Positions 24,294-34,175 of a stretch of 64,000 nt of DNA are shown in pieces. Under the pieces are notes generated by a model, which was not told where the DNA came from, did not search any database, and saw only the letters and a list, made by a program, of their open reading frames with translations. The DNA is from SIG636 sp045537905. Lineage in GTDB: Bacteria; Bacillota; Clostridia; Oscillospirales; CAG-382. Where the stretch lies: assembly GCA_045537905.1 (NCBI GenBank), contig JAZSQJ010000038.1, positions 1 through 64,000 on the forward strand, in the 5' to 3' direction. Numbering within the stretch: position 1 is the first letter of the stretch; the number at the start of each line of letters is the position of its first letter. The position numbers and the translations under genes were made by a program.

Positions 24294-27200
24294 ATGAAAA
24301 AAACGAGATTTACTGCAATATTTTTGTGCCTTACAACGCTGTTTGCACTCTTTACAGGGGGCGTTTATGCACAAAACGGCGAAAGCGTATATATTGAAGA
24401 AACCACCCTCGTAATAAAGGACGGCAAGGTCATAAGCGGCGACAAAAGCCTTATCGACAGCGGGATTGTTGTTATAGGTGACGACGCTTCGGAGGGAGCT
24501 CCCTCCGCCGACGAGGTGCTTTCCGCCGATACGGAGGATGGCTCTGCCCAAGCTTCCCCCACCGAAGATAGCTTTACGGAAGAAACAGAAGAAGCCGATA
24601 AGGAAAGTGCAAGAGCCCCCGTAAAGGATAACTCTGCCGTTGTGGGTGCCGTAGACAAGGATGAAGCTGACAATGCTGCTGATACAATCGTTACCCCTCC
24701 CGACATCGCCCCTAATGCGATCAATCCCGATGTGCCCACTATAAGTGCGAAGGATTATAGATATCTTGGGGCAGGAAACTATTGCTTGGGTTATGATACG
24801 GATATACTAAGCGATTTCGGCACGCTTTATTGGAGCCCGCTTTTGCTTGCCGAGGTGCAGATGGTCAAGCATCCTGAAGATCCCAATTTGGCAATGATTA
24901 ATTATCAAACAACAGATTATTATTCCGGCGACGGCGGCCCTGTCACAATATGCAGGGATAGGCAAACTGGTTATACCGGTATGATGTTTGACGTTGAGGC
25001 GAACAAAACTTTTAAGCTTACAGGCACCAGCACTAATAAAATTACCGTTTCCGCAAAATCTAACGCCCGGTCAAGTACGATCAGTTTAAGCACTGTCAAT
25101 GCTTCTGTCCCTATGTTTCGTGTTAAGGGTACGAATGCTGTTTTGGAGATGAATTACGTCATAATTCAAGACTCAAGAAGCTCTGGTAACGGTGCGGGTA
25201 TTTATGTTGGTGCAAGCGGCCACGCAAAGTTGACTAACTGTACTATAAACGATTGCGACACTACGGCAAACGGCGGTGCTATATACGTTGAAAACGGTGG
25301 CAGACTTACGTTAAACGCCGTTACGATACAAAATTGCAACGCTGCAAACGGCGGTGCTATATATTTAGCAGGCAGTGCAACTCTTAGCTTTACCAACGTA
25401 AAAATAATAAAAAACAGTGCTACTAACGGCGGCGGTATGTATATTAACAACGGCTTTTCCGCCACCGTCAGTGATACAGACGACCTTGTTATAGGCGGCT
25501 CCGATGCCAATAAAAACACCGCCACCAAGGGCGGCGGCGTATACGTTAATTCCGGTACCGTTACCTTAAACAACGTTCAGGTGACCTACAACACCGCCAG
25601 CGTTGAAAATGGAAGCGGCGGCGGTATGTATATAGCCGGCGGTAACGTTACGGTAAACGGCTCGTCAAAGATAAATAATAATACCGCCTATAATCACGGC
25701 GGCGCCATACGTGTTGCCGGCGGCAGCTTAACCGTTTCCGGCAACAGTCAGGTGAATAACAATAAGTTAGAACAATATGTTGAGCCTGCAACTGTAAATC
25801 TTTCCTCCGGAGCAAAGTACAAAGGCGTCGGGAACATTTTTACAAGTAATGGTTATGGCGAAAATGGTACATGGACGTCGTATCATACCAACGGTCGTTT
25901 GGTTGATGGGAATGCAAAGTTTTACGCAAGTACGTGTGTATATTTCGGACAAGGATCTAACACTGCATATATTGTTTTTGACTACGGCGAAAACAAACCT
26001 ATTACTCTTACCAGCATTAAGATTTACATGTTTAATGGTAACGGTGTAAACAAAGCTATGTCTACAAGCATTTATTATCCAAATAGTATCGTTGCGTATT
26101 TAAGCGATTCAGAAGTTTATAGCAGTGTTACAGACAATGATAAGGTAGGCAATTTTACTCCTAACAATAGCACCGAAACAACGCTCGGCAGTGAAGGATT
26201 AAGCAATTATTTTTTGAATCGCAAGGAATACACGTTAACCTCGTCAAGCGATAAAAGCGGCCGATATCTAATTTTGAAATTTAACAAGAACACAAGTTGG
26301 TTATTTTGCTCAGATATTGAAATCAATGGCTATTATACGCCCAAACCTGTTGCTGCTACCACCTACGGCGGCGGTATATACAACGAGGGACAGGCGACTG
26401 TCAGCAACGGTACCGTAAGTGCCAACACCGCTACCTACGGCGGCGGCGTATACAATACGGGCTCCCTTGGCATATCCGGCGGTACCATCGGTAGCAACGT
26501 TAATTCTACTCAAGGCGGCGGCGTATACAATACGGGCAGCGTTACCATGTCCGGAGGTACCATAAGCAATAATACCGTAACAGCCCACGGCGGGGGAGTA
26601 AGAATAGACGACGGCGCTTCCTTCGTTATGACAGGCGGTACCATAAGCGGTAACAAGGCAGGCACGGGCGGATACGGCGGCGCTATTCACAGCGGTACGG
26701 GCGCAGTCTTTAGTATGTCCGACGGCACTATAAGTGGCAACCAGGCGAATGTCGGCGCAGGTATAGCGACCGGCGGCAGTACCATTACCTTGTCCGGCGG
26801 TACCGTAACCGGCAATACCGCAACCCTCAACGGCGGCGGCGTGTATCTTAATACCAACAGCCACGTAACCCTAAGCGGCGCTACCGTTAGTTCAAATACC
26901 GCAAACAGCACCACGGAAGGCGGCGGCGGCTTTTGGGTTCACGGCGGCACTCTGACTGTAAGCAGCGGAACCGTAACGGGTAACACGGGCTTTATGGGCG
27001 GCGGTATATATGCCGTTGAAAATAACGCTGTAAGAGGCACTTTGGAAATAACCGGCGGCACTATCAGTAATAACAACGCAACCTGTGGCGGCGACGGCGG
27101 TGGCGGCGGTATATACGCAAGGCAAAGCGACGTTACCATTGGCGCAAAGGGCTCTACAGTGGGTCCCGCTATAACAGGCAACGGCGGTAACAGAGGTAGC

Positions 27201-30200
27201 CTTAGCACGGCGGCGTATGACGGCGGTGCAATTTACTGCACCGGCTCTGATATAACTATAAACAGTGGCGAAATTACCAACAACCGAGGTGCTCATAGTG
27301 CCCTGTATTTTGTCGGTACCGTGCAAGCTACGATGAACGGCGGTAAAATAAGCAACAATTCTGACGGCGGAGTGTTTCTTAACGGCGTTAACGTTGATTT
27401 TATAATGAACGGCGGCGAAATATCAGGTAACACCTTAGGTAAAACAGGGTTATCCCACGGCAGTCAAAACTATGGCGGTGCGGGTATTTGTTCCTACAAC
27501 GGCGCAGACGTAACAATAAACGGCGGTAAAATCTCGGGTAACACAAATTATAAAAGCAGTGATATCACAACAGAGGATTTTGATTCCATCAAAAACGGCG
27601 GCGGCATCGCTATGATAAGAAAAACCACAAGTAATCCCGTTGGCATCCTTGCCGTAACCGGCGGCGAGATAAGCGGTAACGAATCGGTTAACGGCAACGG
27701 CGGCGGCATTTACGTGGAGGAGGGCGGCACCCTTAATATCAATGCGGCGGCAGGTAAGACTGCAACCGTCAGCGGTAACGAGGCTGTATTCGGCGGCGGT
27801 GTTTATATAAACGGCACGGGTGCTGATACCAAGCTTTATATAAACGGTGCGGGCGTAAGCGGGAACAGTGCGACTGCAGGCGGCGGTGGCGGTATATATA
27901 TGTACAGCTGTAAGGGTATAGATACTACTGCCATTACCGTAACCAACTCCGTTTTTGACGATAACCACGCCAAAGGAGAAGGCTATGACGGCGGCGGCAT
28001 TTATTGCTCTTATGCTGACCTTGATCTGTCTAACTCTGTGATAAGCGACAACACTGCTACAGAGGGCAAGGGCGGTAAAAACGGTGGCGGTGTTTATTTC
28101 GATAGAGAATACACGCTGACTGTTAACGGTTGTCAATTCAACGGCAACCAAGCCTACGGCTGGGGTGGCGGTATGTATTTGTGTAATAAGGCAGAAGGCA
28201 CGGTAAGAGATTGCACCTTTGACGGAAACGTTGCCCGCCAATTCGGCGGTGCTATACTCGTTTATAACACGGTGGATCTAAGCGTAAGCAACTCTTACTT
28301 CGGCAATAACAAGGCGTATATCGAGGGCGAAACCACTGAAACAGGCGGAAGCGGCGGTGCTATCGGTATTACGGATGATCCGGGTAGAAAAAGCACCTTA
28401 ACCCTTTCTGATAGCTATATAGGCTACTTGCCGGTGCAGACTGCTTCCGGAGACGGTTCTCTGACTGTGGCTCCAAACGAAGCATATTACTGGGGCGGAG
28501 GCTTGTGCGTTAACGCTAATTGCGAGGCAACTATCAGCGGAAACCTTTACGTTTGCAACAACGAAGCGGGCAACAACGGCGGTGGTATGTTCTTTGCCAA
28601 CGGTTCAACGATAAGCTTCGGTACCGGCACTTACACCGTAAGCAATAACAGTGCCGAGCAAGACGGAGGCGGCATATGGACAGCTACCGATTTAACGGTT
28701 TCCAATCTTACCTTGGAAGGCAATAACGCAGCTCGCAACGGCGGCGGTATGTATGTAAGCGGTGATACAAATGCGGATATTTCATATACAAGCTTTGACA
28801 GCAACCAAGCCACAAACGGCAGCGGCGGCGGTCTTGCTACAGCTGATACCGCAAGCGCTACCGCAGAGTACACCTTATTTGGCAAAAACCAAGCCGCAAA
28901 CGGCGGCGGCGTTGCCGTATTGGGAGCAAGCTCCGTAGAGCTTATAAACAGCAAAGTGGGCTGTTTGCTGAAGGCGGATGCTGAGGATTTGGATGACGTA
29001 GATCCGGCTCCTAATTGTGCAACCACGCAAGGCGGCGGCATCTTCGTTGCGGAAGGAAGCACGGTAAGCTTTCACGGCAACGTACCTGTTTGCAATAACA
29101 GAGCAGGCTATGATGCAGGCTACATCCTCGTTTCAAACGGCGCAAAGGGCGGCGGTATGTACTTTGCTGCAGGCTCAACCGTTGTTTTTGGCGAGAGTGC
29201 TACGGATATCGTTACAGTCAGCGATAATGTTGCCACAGAAGGCGGCGGCGGTATCTACACCGCGCAGAGCTTTGACGTTTACAACCTTATTATGACAAAT
29301 AACAAAGCCGCAAGCGGCGGCGGTGTATACGTTGATAACGCCACCGTTAATATTGACAATACTGGCAGAGGCGAGACCTATCAGATAAGCCATAATGAGG
29401 CAACTAACGGCAACGGCGGCGGTATTCTCGTTACGGGTGAAAACGGCAGTCTTACCTTTAAGAACGGCTACGTGAAAGGTAACACGGCAAACGGCAGCTT
29501 TAACGGCGGAACTGCAAAGGTTGCATCTACTGAGGTGAACGGTACGGGTGGCGGCGTTGCCGTATTTGACGGCGGTAGCTTTGCGCTTACGGGCGGTGCC
29601 ATCTACGGTAACACTGCAAGCGTTGCAGGCAACGACGTCTTTGCCAACGGACTGGACACCAAGCTTACGCTTCCCGCTCCCAACGCTATGACCGTAAGTG
29701 ACGACAATTACAAAAACGGTCTGTGGTGGGAGGACTATATGGCAGGCGATACGAGCTATGCCAGCGGTCTTAACGGCGACAGCAGACTGGTAGACAGGTA
29801 CGCAAAGCTCCCTGTTTCCGTAAGAGCTTATACCTCCACGGCAGAGGGACAGTCACCAAGCGGTCAGTATATCAATACCGACGGCGAGTTTGTAAGCATA
29901 ACCTTTAACGTTAAAAAATACACCACGGGTAGTATTACCATAACGGCACCAACGGTTGCCGATAAATCACAGCTCTTTGTGTTTACCCTCGAGGGAGAGA
30001 GCAATTACGGCGATAATATAAGCCTCAGCGTAAGCCTGGGACAGGGCGAGACTGTAACCGTTGCAGAGCTTCTTCCCGGTAACTACACCGTAAGCTTTGA
30101 GGGGGGCTGGTCCTGGCGTTACAGCCTGACAAGCACCAACCTGGACGGCGTAAGCAAGGGCACCGCAAAGTCCGTGGCGGTAACTATAGTGGGCGAGAAC

Positions 30201-30350
30201 GTGGGCGAGGTTCACCGTGTTGTATACGGAGCATCCGTCTCCAACAACAAGTGGCTTACCCATAACACCGACGCAACTGCAAACGTTCCGACTCTTACCG
30301 CTGTGGCAGCCTTTGATATGGCGGAGGCAAAACGGGCGTACGTGCTGTAA
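24294..30350 (+). CDS. Giant secreted right-handed beta-helix adhesin
   Basis: The 2018-residue protein starts at the ATG 8 bases after GGAGG (24281-24285). It has a signal peptide (about 1-24), an acidic low-complexity region (about 60-115), then very long arrays of GG-x-Y/I-N-x-G...SG-N-T-A repeats (for example GTISNNTVTAHGGGVRI) as in polymorphic outer-membrane/pectate-lyase-like parallel beta helices. Residues about 491-684 break the helix with an AT-richer inserted domain (NGRLVDGNAKFYASTCVYFG, RYLILKFNKN) resembling F5/8-type (discoidin-like) carbohydrate binding. The last 120 residues look like a Cna-B-type domain (YTTGSITITAPTVADKSQLF). No LPxTG motif or C-terminal membrane helix is visible, so anchoring is unexplained. 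Confidence 0.8.
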   Translation: MKKTRFTAIFLCLTTLFALFTGGVYAQNGESVYIEETTLVIKDGKVISGDKSLIDSGIVVIGDDASEGAPSADEVLSADTEDGSAQASPTEDSFTEETEEADKESARAPVKDNSAVVGAVDKDEADNAADTIVTPPDIAPNAINPDVPTISAKDYRYLGAGNYCLGYDTDILSDFGTLYWSPLLLAEVQMVKHPEDPNLAMINYQTTDYYSGDGGPVTICRDRQTGYTGMMFDVEANKTFKLTGTSTNKITVSAKSNARSSTISLSTVNASVPMFRVKGTNAVLEMNYVIIQDSRSSGNGAGIYVGASGHAKLTNCTINDCDTTANGGAIYVENGGRLTLNAVTIQNCNAANGGAIYLAGSATLSFTNVKIIKNSATNGGGMYINNGFSATVSDTDDLVIGGSDANKNTATKGGGVYVNSGTVTLNNVQVTYNTASVENGSGGGMYIAGGNVTVNGSSKINNNTAYNHGGAIRVAGGSLTVSGNSQVNNNKLEQYVEPATVNLSSGAKYKGVGNIFTSNGYGENGTWTSYHTNGRLVDGNAKFYASTCVYFGQGSNTAYIVFDYGENKPITLTSIKIYMFNGNGVNKAMSTSIYYPNSIVAYLSDSEVYSSVTDNDKVGNFTPNNSTETTLGSEGLSNYFLNRKEYTLTSSSDKSGRYLILKFNKNTSWLFCSDIEINGYYTPKPVAATTYGGGIYNEGQATVSNGTVSANTATYGGGVYNTGSLGISGGTIGSNVNSTQGGGVYNTGSVTMSGGTISNNTVTAHGGGVRIDDGASFVMTGGTISGNKAGTGGYGGAIHSGTGAVFSMSDGTISGNQANVGAGIATGGSTITLSGGTVTGNTATLNGGGVYLNTNSHVTLSGATVSSNTANSTTEGGGGFWVHGGTLTVSSGTVTGNTGFMGGGIYAVENNAVRGTLEITGGTISNNNATCGGDGGGGGIYARQSDVTIGAKGSTVGPAITGNGGNRGSLSTAAYDGGAIYCTGSDITINSGEITNNRGAHSALYFVGTVQATMNGGKISNNSDGGVFLNGVNVDFIMNGGEISGNTLGKTGLSHGSQNYGGAGICSYNGADVTINGGKISGNTNYKSSDITTEDFDSIKNGGGIAMIRKTTSNPVGILAVTGGEISGNESVNGNGGGIYVEEGGTLNINAAAGKTATVSGNEAVFGGGVYINGTGADTKLYINGAGVSGNSATAGGGGGIYMYSCKGIDTTAITVTNSVFDDNHAKGEGYDGGGIYCSYADLDLSNSVISDNTATEGKGGKNGGGVYFDREYTLTVNGCQFNGNQAYGWGGGMYLCNKAEGTVRDCTFDGNVARQFGGAILVYNTVDLSVSNSYFGNNKAYIEGETTETGGSGGAIGITDDPGRKSTLTLSDSYIGYLPVQTASGDGSLTVAPNEAYYWGGGLCVNANCEATISGNLYVCNNEAGNNGGGMFFANGSTISFGTGTYTVSNNSAEQDGGGIWTATDLTVSNLTLEGNNAARNGGGMYVSGDTNADISYTSFDSNQATNGSGGGLATADTASATAEYTLFGKNQAANGGGVAVLGASSVELINSKVGCLLKADAEDLDDVDPAPNCATTQGGGIFVAEGSTVSFHGNVPVCNNRAGYDAGYILVSNGAKGGGMYFAAGSTVVFGESATDIVTVSDNVATEGGGGIYTAQSFDVYNLIMTNNKAASGGGVYVDNATVNIDNTGRGETYQISHNEATNGNGGGILVTGENGSLTFKNGYVKGNTANGSFNGGTAKVASTEVNGTGGGVAVFDGGSFALTGGAIYGNTASVAGNDVFANGLDTKLTLPAPNAMTVSDDNYKNGLWWEDYMAGDTSYASGLNGDSRLVDRYAKLPVSVRAYTSTAEGQSPSGQYINTDGEFVSITFNVKKYTTGSITITAPTVADKSQLFVFTLEGESNYGDNISLSVSLGQGETVTVAELLPGNYTVSFEGGWSWRYSLTSTNLDGVSKGTAKSVAVTIVGENVGEVHRVVYGASVSNNKWLTHNTDATANVPTLTAVAAFDMAEAKRAYVL

Positions 30351-30405
30351 TAAAAGTTAATAAATAAAGGCACCGTTTCATTATAACGAAGCCTTAAACA
30401 CAACA

Positions 30406-30449
30406 AACCACCCTCGAATAAGACTTAAAACGCTTATTCGAGGGTGGTT
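30406..30449 (+). terminator. Bidirectional intrinsic terminator, 17-pair stem
   Basis: AACCACCCTCGAATAAG (30406-30422) pairs with 30433-30449 between convergent genes. It serves the adhesin on plus and the lipoprotein on minus. Confidence 0.8.
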
Positions 30450-30456
30450 TTGATGT

Positions 30457-31413
30457 CTATTTAATTTTGTTGTATGCCTCCCGCAGATCCATTATAACTA
30501 TGTCGTCAAGTATATCGTCAAGCTCTATAGCTTTCTTGGACTTAAAAAAATCTATGGTGAAAACGTAGCGGTTAAAAATGAAGTTGATATATTTTATACC
30601 GTTGCCGTCATTTTCGTCCACGTATACCTCTACGTCGATATACTCATCGGTTATTTGGTTGTACATTTTAACCGTTTGTATGTTTTCGGACTTAAAATCC
30701 CGTCCCATTGCCGCCCAACAATCGGAAATGGTGCCAAGGGTTGCTTGGTAGTGTTTATTATACTCTGACAAGCGGGCAACGTGCATACTTACTGTTACGT
30801 CTTCGAGATTGTAACGGATACCATACCAAACTCCGCCATTTTCTTCCGTCCAGTCGTCGCCTACGGGTTTAGAACAATCAACGCCGTTGTTCTGCACGTT
30901 CATCGAGCGTCCCCGTATTCTTATCGTATAAAAGTCGGTTTCGGTAAAAGGCTTATGAAACAGTTCGGCATCAAACAACTCGTAAATGCTTACTTCCTCG
31001 CCTCCATACGTGGAGGGGGTTTTCAAATCGCTTGTTCCGTCCAGCCACTTTTCAAGCTCCGAAAAGGGTATCCTTGCAGTTTCAGCTACAGGGGTAAAAT
31101 CTGCAAAATATTCGTAATTGTATTCAAAATCAAAATACGCCAGTGCGTCCTCTTTTGTAAAATCAAGGCCGGCATCCTCGGAGGACACGGGCTCTTCTGT
31201 CGTTTCGGCACCTTCAAGGCTGCCGTCCTCCTCGTCGGGTAGAGAGGCGGAAGAGGCATCTTCGTTGCTTGAGCTCCCTTCCGAGGAGCCTTGCTCTTGA
31301 CTTGCTATAGCCTCCTCAGACGTATTCGGCTTGTCTGTGTTTTTGTTGCCGCACCCCGCACAAAGGGACAAAACCGTGCTGAGTGTAAGCAAAAACAATA
31401 AGTATTTTTTCAT
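30457..31413 (-). CDS. Lipoprotein with Ser/Glu-rich linker, unknown
   Basis: The start is the ATG at 31413-31411 behind AAGGAGG. The frame extends 22 codons upstream without a ribosome site. The 318-residue protein has a lipoprotein signal (LCAG-C, Cys20), a Ser/Glu/Asp linker to about residue 80, then a single C-terminal domain (GRSMNVQNNGVDCSKPVGDD, YNLEDVTVSMHVARLSEYNK, YINFIFNRYVFTIDFF). I do not recognise the domain. A TATAAT-like -10 lies at 31480-31485 on the minus strand with no convincing -35. Confidence 0.65.
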   Translation of the reverse strand: MKKYLLFLLTLSTVLSLCAGCGNKNTDKPNTSEEAIASQEQGSSEGSSSNEDASSASLPDEEDGSLEGAETTEEPVSSEDAGLDFTKEDALAYFDFEYNYEYFADFTPVAETARIPFSELEKWLDGTSDLKTPSTYGGEEVSIYELFDAELFHKPFTETDFYTIRIRGRSMNVQNNGVDCSKPVGDDWTEENGGVWYGIRYNLEDVTVSMHVARLSEYNKHYQATLGTISDCWAAMGRDFKSENIQTVKMYNQITDEYIDVEVYVDENDGNGIKYINFIFNRYVFTIDFFKSKKAIELDDILDDIVIMDLREAYNKIK

Positions 31414-31607
31414 TTTTTCCTCCTTATTGACCTTTTTAGGTATGGCAAAATAAAGAAAAAAGCCATTCTTGTTACACATATTATACGGCTAAAGCTTTGT
31501 TTTTTGTACAATTATTTTGCTTTTTTCAAAAGTTTGGCGTTTTTTACAAAACAAAAAGACTCTTTTTGTTTGTAATTAACAAGAACCGTGGTTTTTTCCG
31601 TAATGGA

Positions 31608-31636
31608 TTGAAAATGCTTGGGCTTCGTGTTATAGT
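31608..31636 (+). promoter_or_regulatory. Sigma-A promoter of the FliB-like gene
   Basis: TTGAAA (31608-31613), 17-base spacer, TATAGT (31631-31636). Confidence 0.65.
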
Positions 31637-31666
31637 AGGGAAAAGACGATAAAAAGGGTGTTGATT

Positions 31667-32551
31667 ATGAAGCTTTACGCACCGTCCTACTACAAAAGCT
31701 TTGTATGCATTGCGGACAAATGCGAGCATAGCTGCTGTATCGGTTGGGAAATAGATATAGACGGCGGAACCTTAGAAAAATACAAAGGCCTTAAAACCGG
31801 CTACGGCACTGCCATAACGGAAAGCGTGTCTACGGAGGGCAATCCCCATTTCAGGCTTTGCGCAGGTGACAGATGCCCCCATCTTGACGAAAATGGGCTG
31901 TGCAAAATCATACTGAACCTGGGGGAGGACTGGCTTTGCGGTATTTGCCGTGAGCACCCACGCTTTTATAACTACACAGGTCTTGCCGAGGTGGGTCTGG
32001 GTATGTCCTGCAGGGAGGCGGCAAGGCTTATACTGTCCTCCCCGGATTACGACGTGTTTGAGGAGATAGGCGAGCTTGACGCTGCTGAGGACGCTTTCTT
32101 GTTTGACGGACGGGCAGAACGGGAAAGAGTATACAAAATATTAAAGGACAAAAGCACGGACTATAAATCCGTACTTGAGAGGATATATCGGGAATACGGC
32201 ATAGAGCAGGGAGACGATAGGGAATGGCTTGCAGTGATAGAGTCCCTTGAATATCTGGACGACACCCACAAGGAGCTGTTTATGAGCTATTCCTCGGCAA
32301 AGCGTCCCTCTGTCGGGGAGGAGTATCTGGAAAGAGCCTTGGCGTATTTCGTCTACCGACACTGTACCGAGGCATACGATAAGGAGGATTTTTGTGTACG
32401 CCTTGCTTTTTGTCTGTTGCTGGAGCGGCTTTTGGCGTCGCTGATGTGCTACCGCGGGGCAGAGACCTTGGAGAAGGTTGCGGTTTTGGCAAGCATAGTC
32501 TCGGAGGAAATAGAGTATTCCGAGGACAACACCGAGGCGTTGATGCTTTGA
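31667..32551 (+). CDS. FliB-like lysine-N-methylase family protein
   Basis: The 294-residue protein starts at ATG 31667. The N-terminus matches the flagellin lysine-N-methylase (FliB) family closely: MKLYAPSYYKSFVCIADKCE then HSCCIGWEIDIDGGTLEKY, followed by RCPHLDENGLCKIILNLGED and CGICREHPRFYNYTGLAEVG. The conserved Cys set (C14, C19, C23, C24 and later pairs) suggests metal or Fe-S binding. No flagellin gene lies nearby, so the substrate is open. Members are usually somewhat longer (I recall 350-400 residues), so the C-terminus may be shortened. Confidence 0.75.
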   Translation: MKLYAPSYYKSFVCIADKCEHSCCIGWEIDIDGGTLEKYKGLKTGYGTAITESVSTEGNPHFRLCAGDRCPHLDENGLCKIILNLGEDWLCGICREHPRFYNYTGLAEVGLGMSCREAARLILSSPDYDVFEEIGELDAAEDAFLFDGRAERERVYKILKDKSTDYKSVLERIYREYGIEQGDDREWLAVIESLEYLDDTHKELFMSYSSAKRPSVGEEYLERALAYFVYRHCTEAYDKEDFCVRLAFCLLLERLLASLMCYRGAETLEKVAVLASIVSEEIEYSEDNTEALML

Positions 32552-32591
32552 TGTAATAGGGGCCGTCAGGCGAAAGACTGTCTCCGGTTGC

Positions 32592-32620
32592 TTGACAATT
32601 ATTGTAGATAATAGTATAAT
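32592..32620 (+). promoter_or_regulatory. Sigma-A promoter of the kinase-helicase operon
   Basis: TTGACA (32592-32597), 17-base spacer, TATAAT (32615-32620): full consensus. The leader to the first ATG is about 290 bases and includes a small AAGGCTT-TAG-AAGCCTT hairpin near 32864-32880. No leader peptide is evident. Confidence 0.8.
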
Positions 32621-32917
32621 AAACCGTGAAAAAAAGGGTTGTTTTACACTTCTATAGGATATATAATCGGTTTTTTCATAGAAAATCAGCCAAACGGGTG
32701 CGGTTTTAATTGAAACTTCAAAACAGTACGGTAAAAAGAGTCTTTTAATCAGAGCAAAAACAAAGCAAAAGGGTAAAGCGTTACAAAAAATGCAACTCGA
32801 GTATTTGTGATAAAAGCTGTGAAAAAAGGCGCTTTTTGTCTTTTTATACATATTACGGAGCGTAAGGCTTTAGAAGCCTTATATTTGAGGCTTCACGACG
32901 AAAAAGGAGGGCGGATT

Positions 32918-34162
32918 ATGAATTTTGATTTTCTAAACACAACGGATTTTGAAAGCAAATACAGGGGCGAGCTTATATCAAACGCTTTGAAATCGGAGGT
33001 GTATGCAAGAATTGACCCCGGTGCGTCTCTTGCGGCGTCCCGTATGGTGCTGGAGGCTTTGATAAAAGGCATTTTGGAGGGACACAAGGAAACAAAAAGA
33101 ACGTATGATCCTCTTTACAAAATGATTGATTTCTGTCAGGAAAAAGGGTATATTTCCGCAGAAGACCACCATAAAGTTGTAAACAGCATCAGAAAAAACG
33201 GCAATCTGGGGCATCATATCAATTCGCTGAATCTGAGAGTGCCCACGGAGGGGAACGTAGAGCTGGCTTTTACCGTGCTTAAAGATTTGTTTGCCCTATT
33301 GAAAAGCCATTTTTCAATAGACCGTGACTTTGATGAGGACGGAGTTCCCTTTGAAGGCTATGAAGTGATAAGAAAAGTTAAAAAATCCGAGAGGGAAGTA
33401 ATTGTTGGCGAGTACAATTATTTTGTAAGGGCAGCAGATGGAGACGAATACTACCTACAGCTTGTTCCACGCTTCGGTGACGAAGACGAAATGGCTTTGG
33501 TAAGAAGAAGCGAGGAGGCACGGGTTGCTATAAAGGAGTCTTTTTTTGCACCCCGTTATTACCATATAACGAACATGGACATTATAGACGCTCCCTTCAG
33601 AATAGTGCTGTATCCTGTTAAAAAGGACTCTTTTCTTCTTTCTGAAAACAAAAAGGTTTTTAGCAAAAAAGATCTTCTTGACATCGGGCTTGGTATTGTT
33701 CGTGCTTTGAAGGAGCTTAAGGAAGCTAGGCAAGGAATATATCACCGTAATATCAATCCCGGTTGCGTTGTTATAGTTCCTTTTAACGGTATGTATTACG
33801 CCGTCCCCGTAAATTTGCAGACGGCAAAAATCCAAAACAGCGACCTTACCGTTATGCCGCAAATAAACCTGAACAACAATTCTTATATCCCCGAGGACGT
33901 ATGGGGAATGAAAACGGAGGATGTGTTAAGGGTGGATTGGGAAAAGGTAGAGGTCTACTCTGTAGCAAAAACCGTTCTGTACGCCTTCGATCCCAAGCTG
34001 GCAATAGACAAAGTTCCCACGTCTAAGGCTTTGGCACAGATGAGCAGAAAGGGCTATTCCGTTGACTTTCTGGACTTTTTCAAAAACATTTTAGACGGGG
34101 ATCACAGCAACAATCCCAGCTTGGATGAAATGGAGCAGGTGTTTCTCGACGAGCTTAAATAA
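32918..34162 (+). CDS. DUF4145-like domain fused to a pseudokinase
   Basis: The ATG at 32918 follows AAAGGAGG. The frame extends upstream without a ribosome site. Residues 1-125 (SRMVLEALIKGILEGHKETK, VVNSIRKNGNLGHHI) match the DUF4145 style of helical domain common in restriction and defence proteins. The C-terminal half has the outline of a protein kinase: a YEVIRKVKK start, a VLYPVKKDS hinge and a catalytic-loop equivalent HRNINPGCV at H276. The catalytic Asp is Asn (HRN), the DFG position reads PVNLQTAKI, and no APE is seen. It should be catalytically dead and may regulate the active kinase encoded next. It is the first gene of a ten-gene operon. Confidence 0.7.
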   Translation: MNFDFLNTTDFESKYRGELISNALKSEVYARIDPGASLAASRMVLEALIKGILEGHKETKRTYDPLYKMIDFCQEKGYISAEDHHKVVNSIRKNGNLGHHINSLNLRVPTEGNVELAFTVLKDLFALLKSHFSIDRDFDEDGVPFEGYEVIRKVKKSEREVIVGEYNYFVRAADGDEYYLQLVPRFGDEDEMALVRRSEEARVAIKESFFAPRYYHITNMDIIDAPFRIVLYPVKKDSFLLSENKKVFSKKDLLDIGLGIVRALKELKEARQGIYHRNINPGCVVIVPFNGMYYAVPVNLQTAKIQNSDLTVMPQINLNNNSYIPEDVWGMKTEDVLRVDWEKVEVYSVAKTVLYAFDPKLAIDKVPTSKALAQMSRKGYSVDFLDFFKNILDGDHSNNPSLDEMEQVFLDELK

Positions 34163-34175
34163 TCGGGAGAGAAAA

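Noticed and set aside
32807..32917. N-terminal extension of the pseudokinase
   Set aside because: There is no ribosome site, and the ATG at 32918 follows AAAGGAGG.
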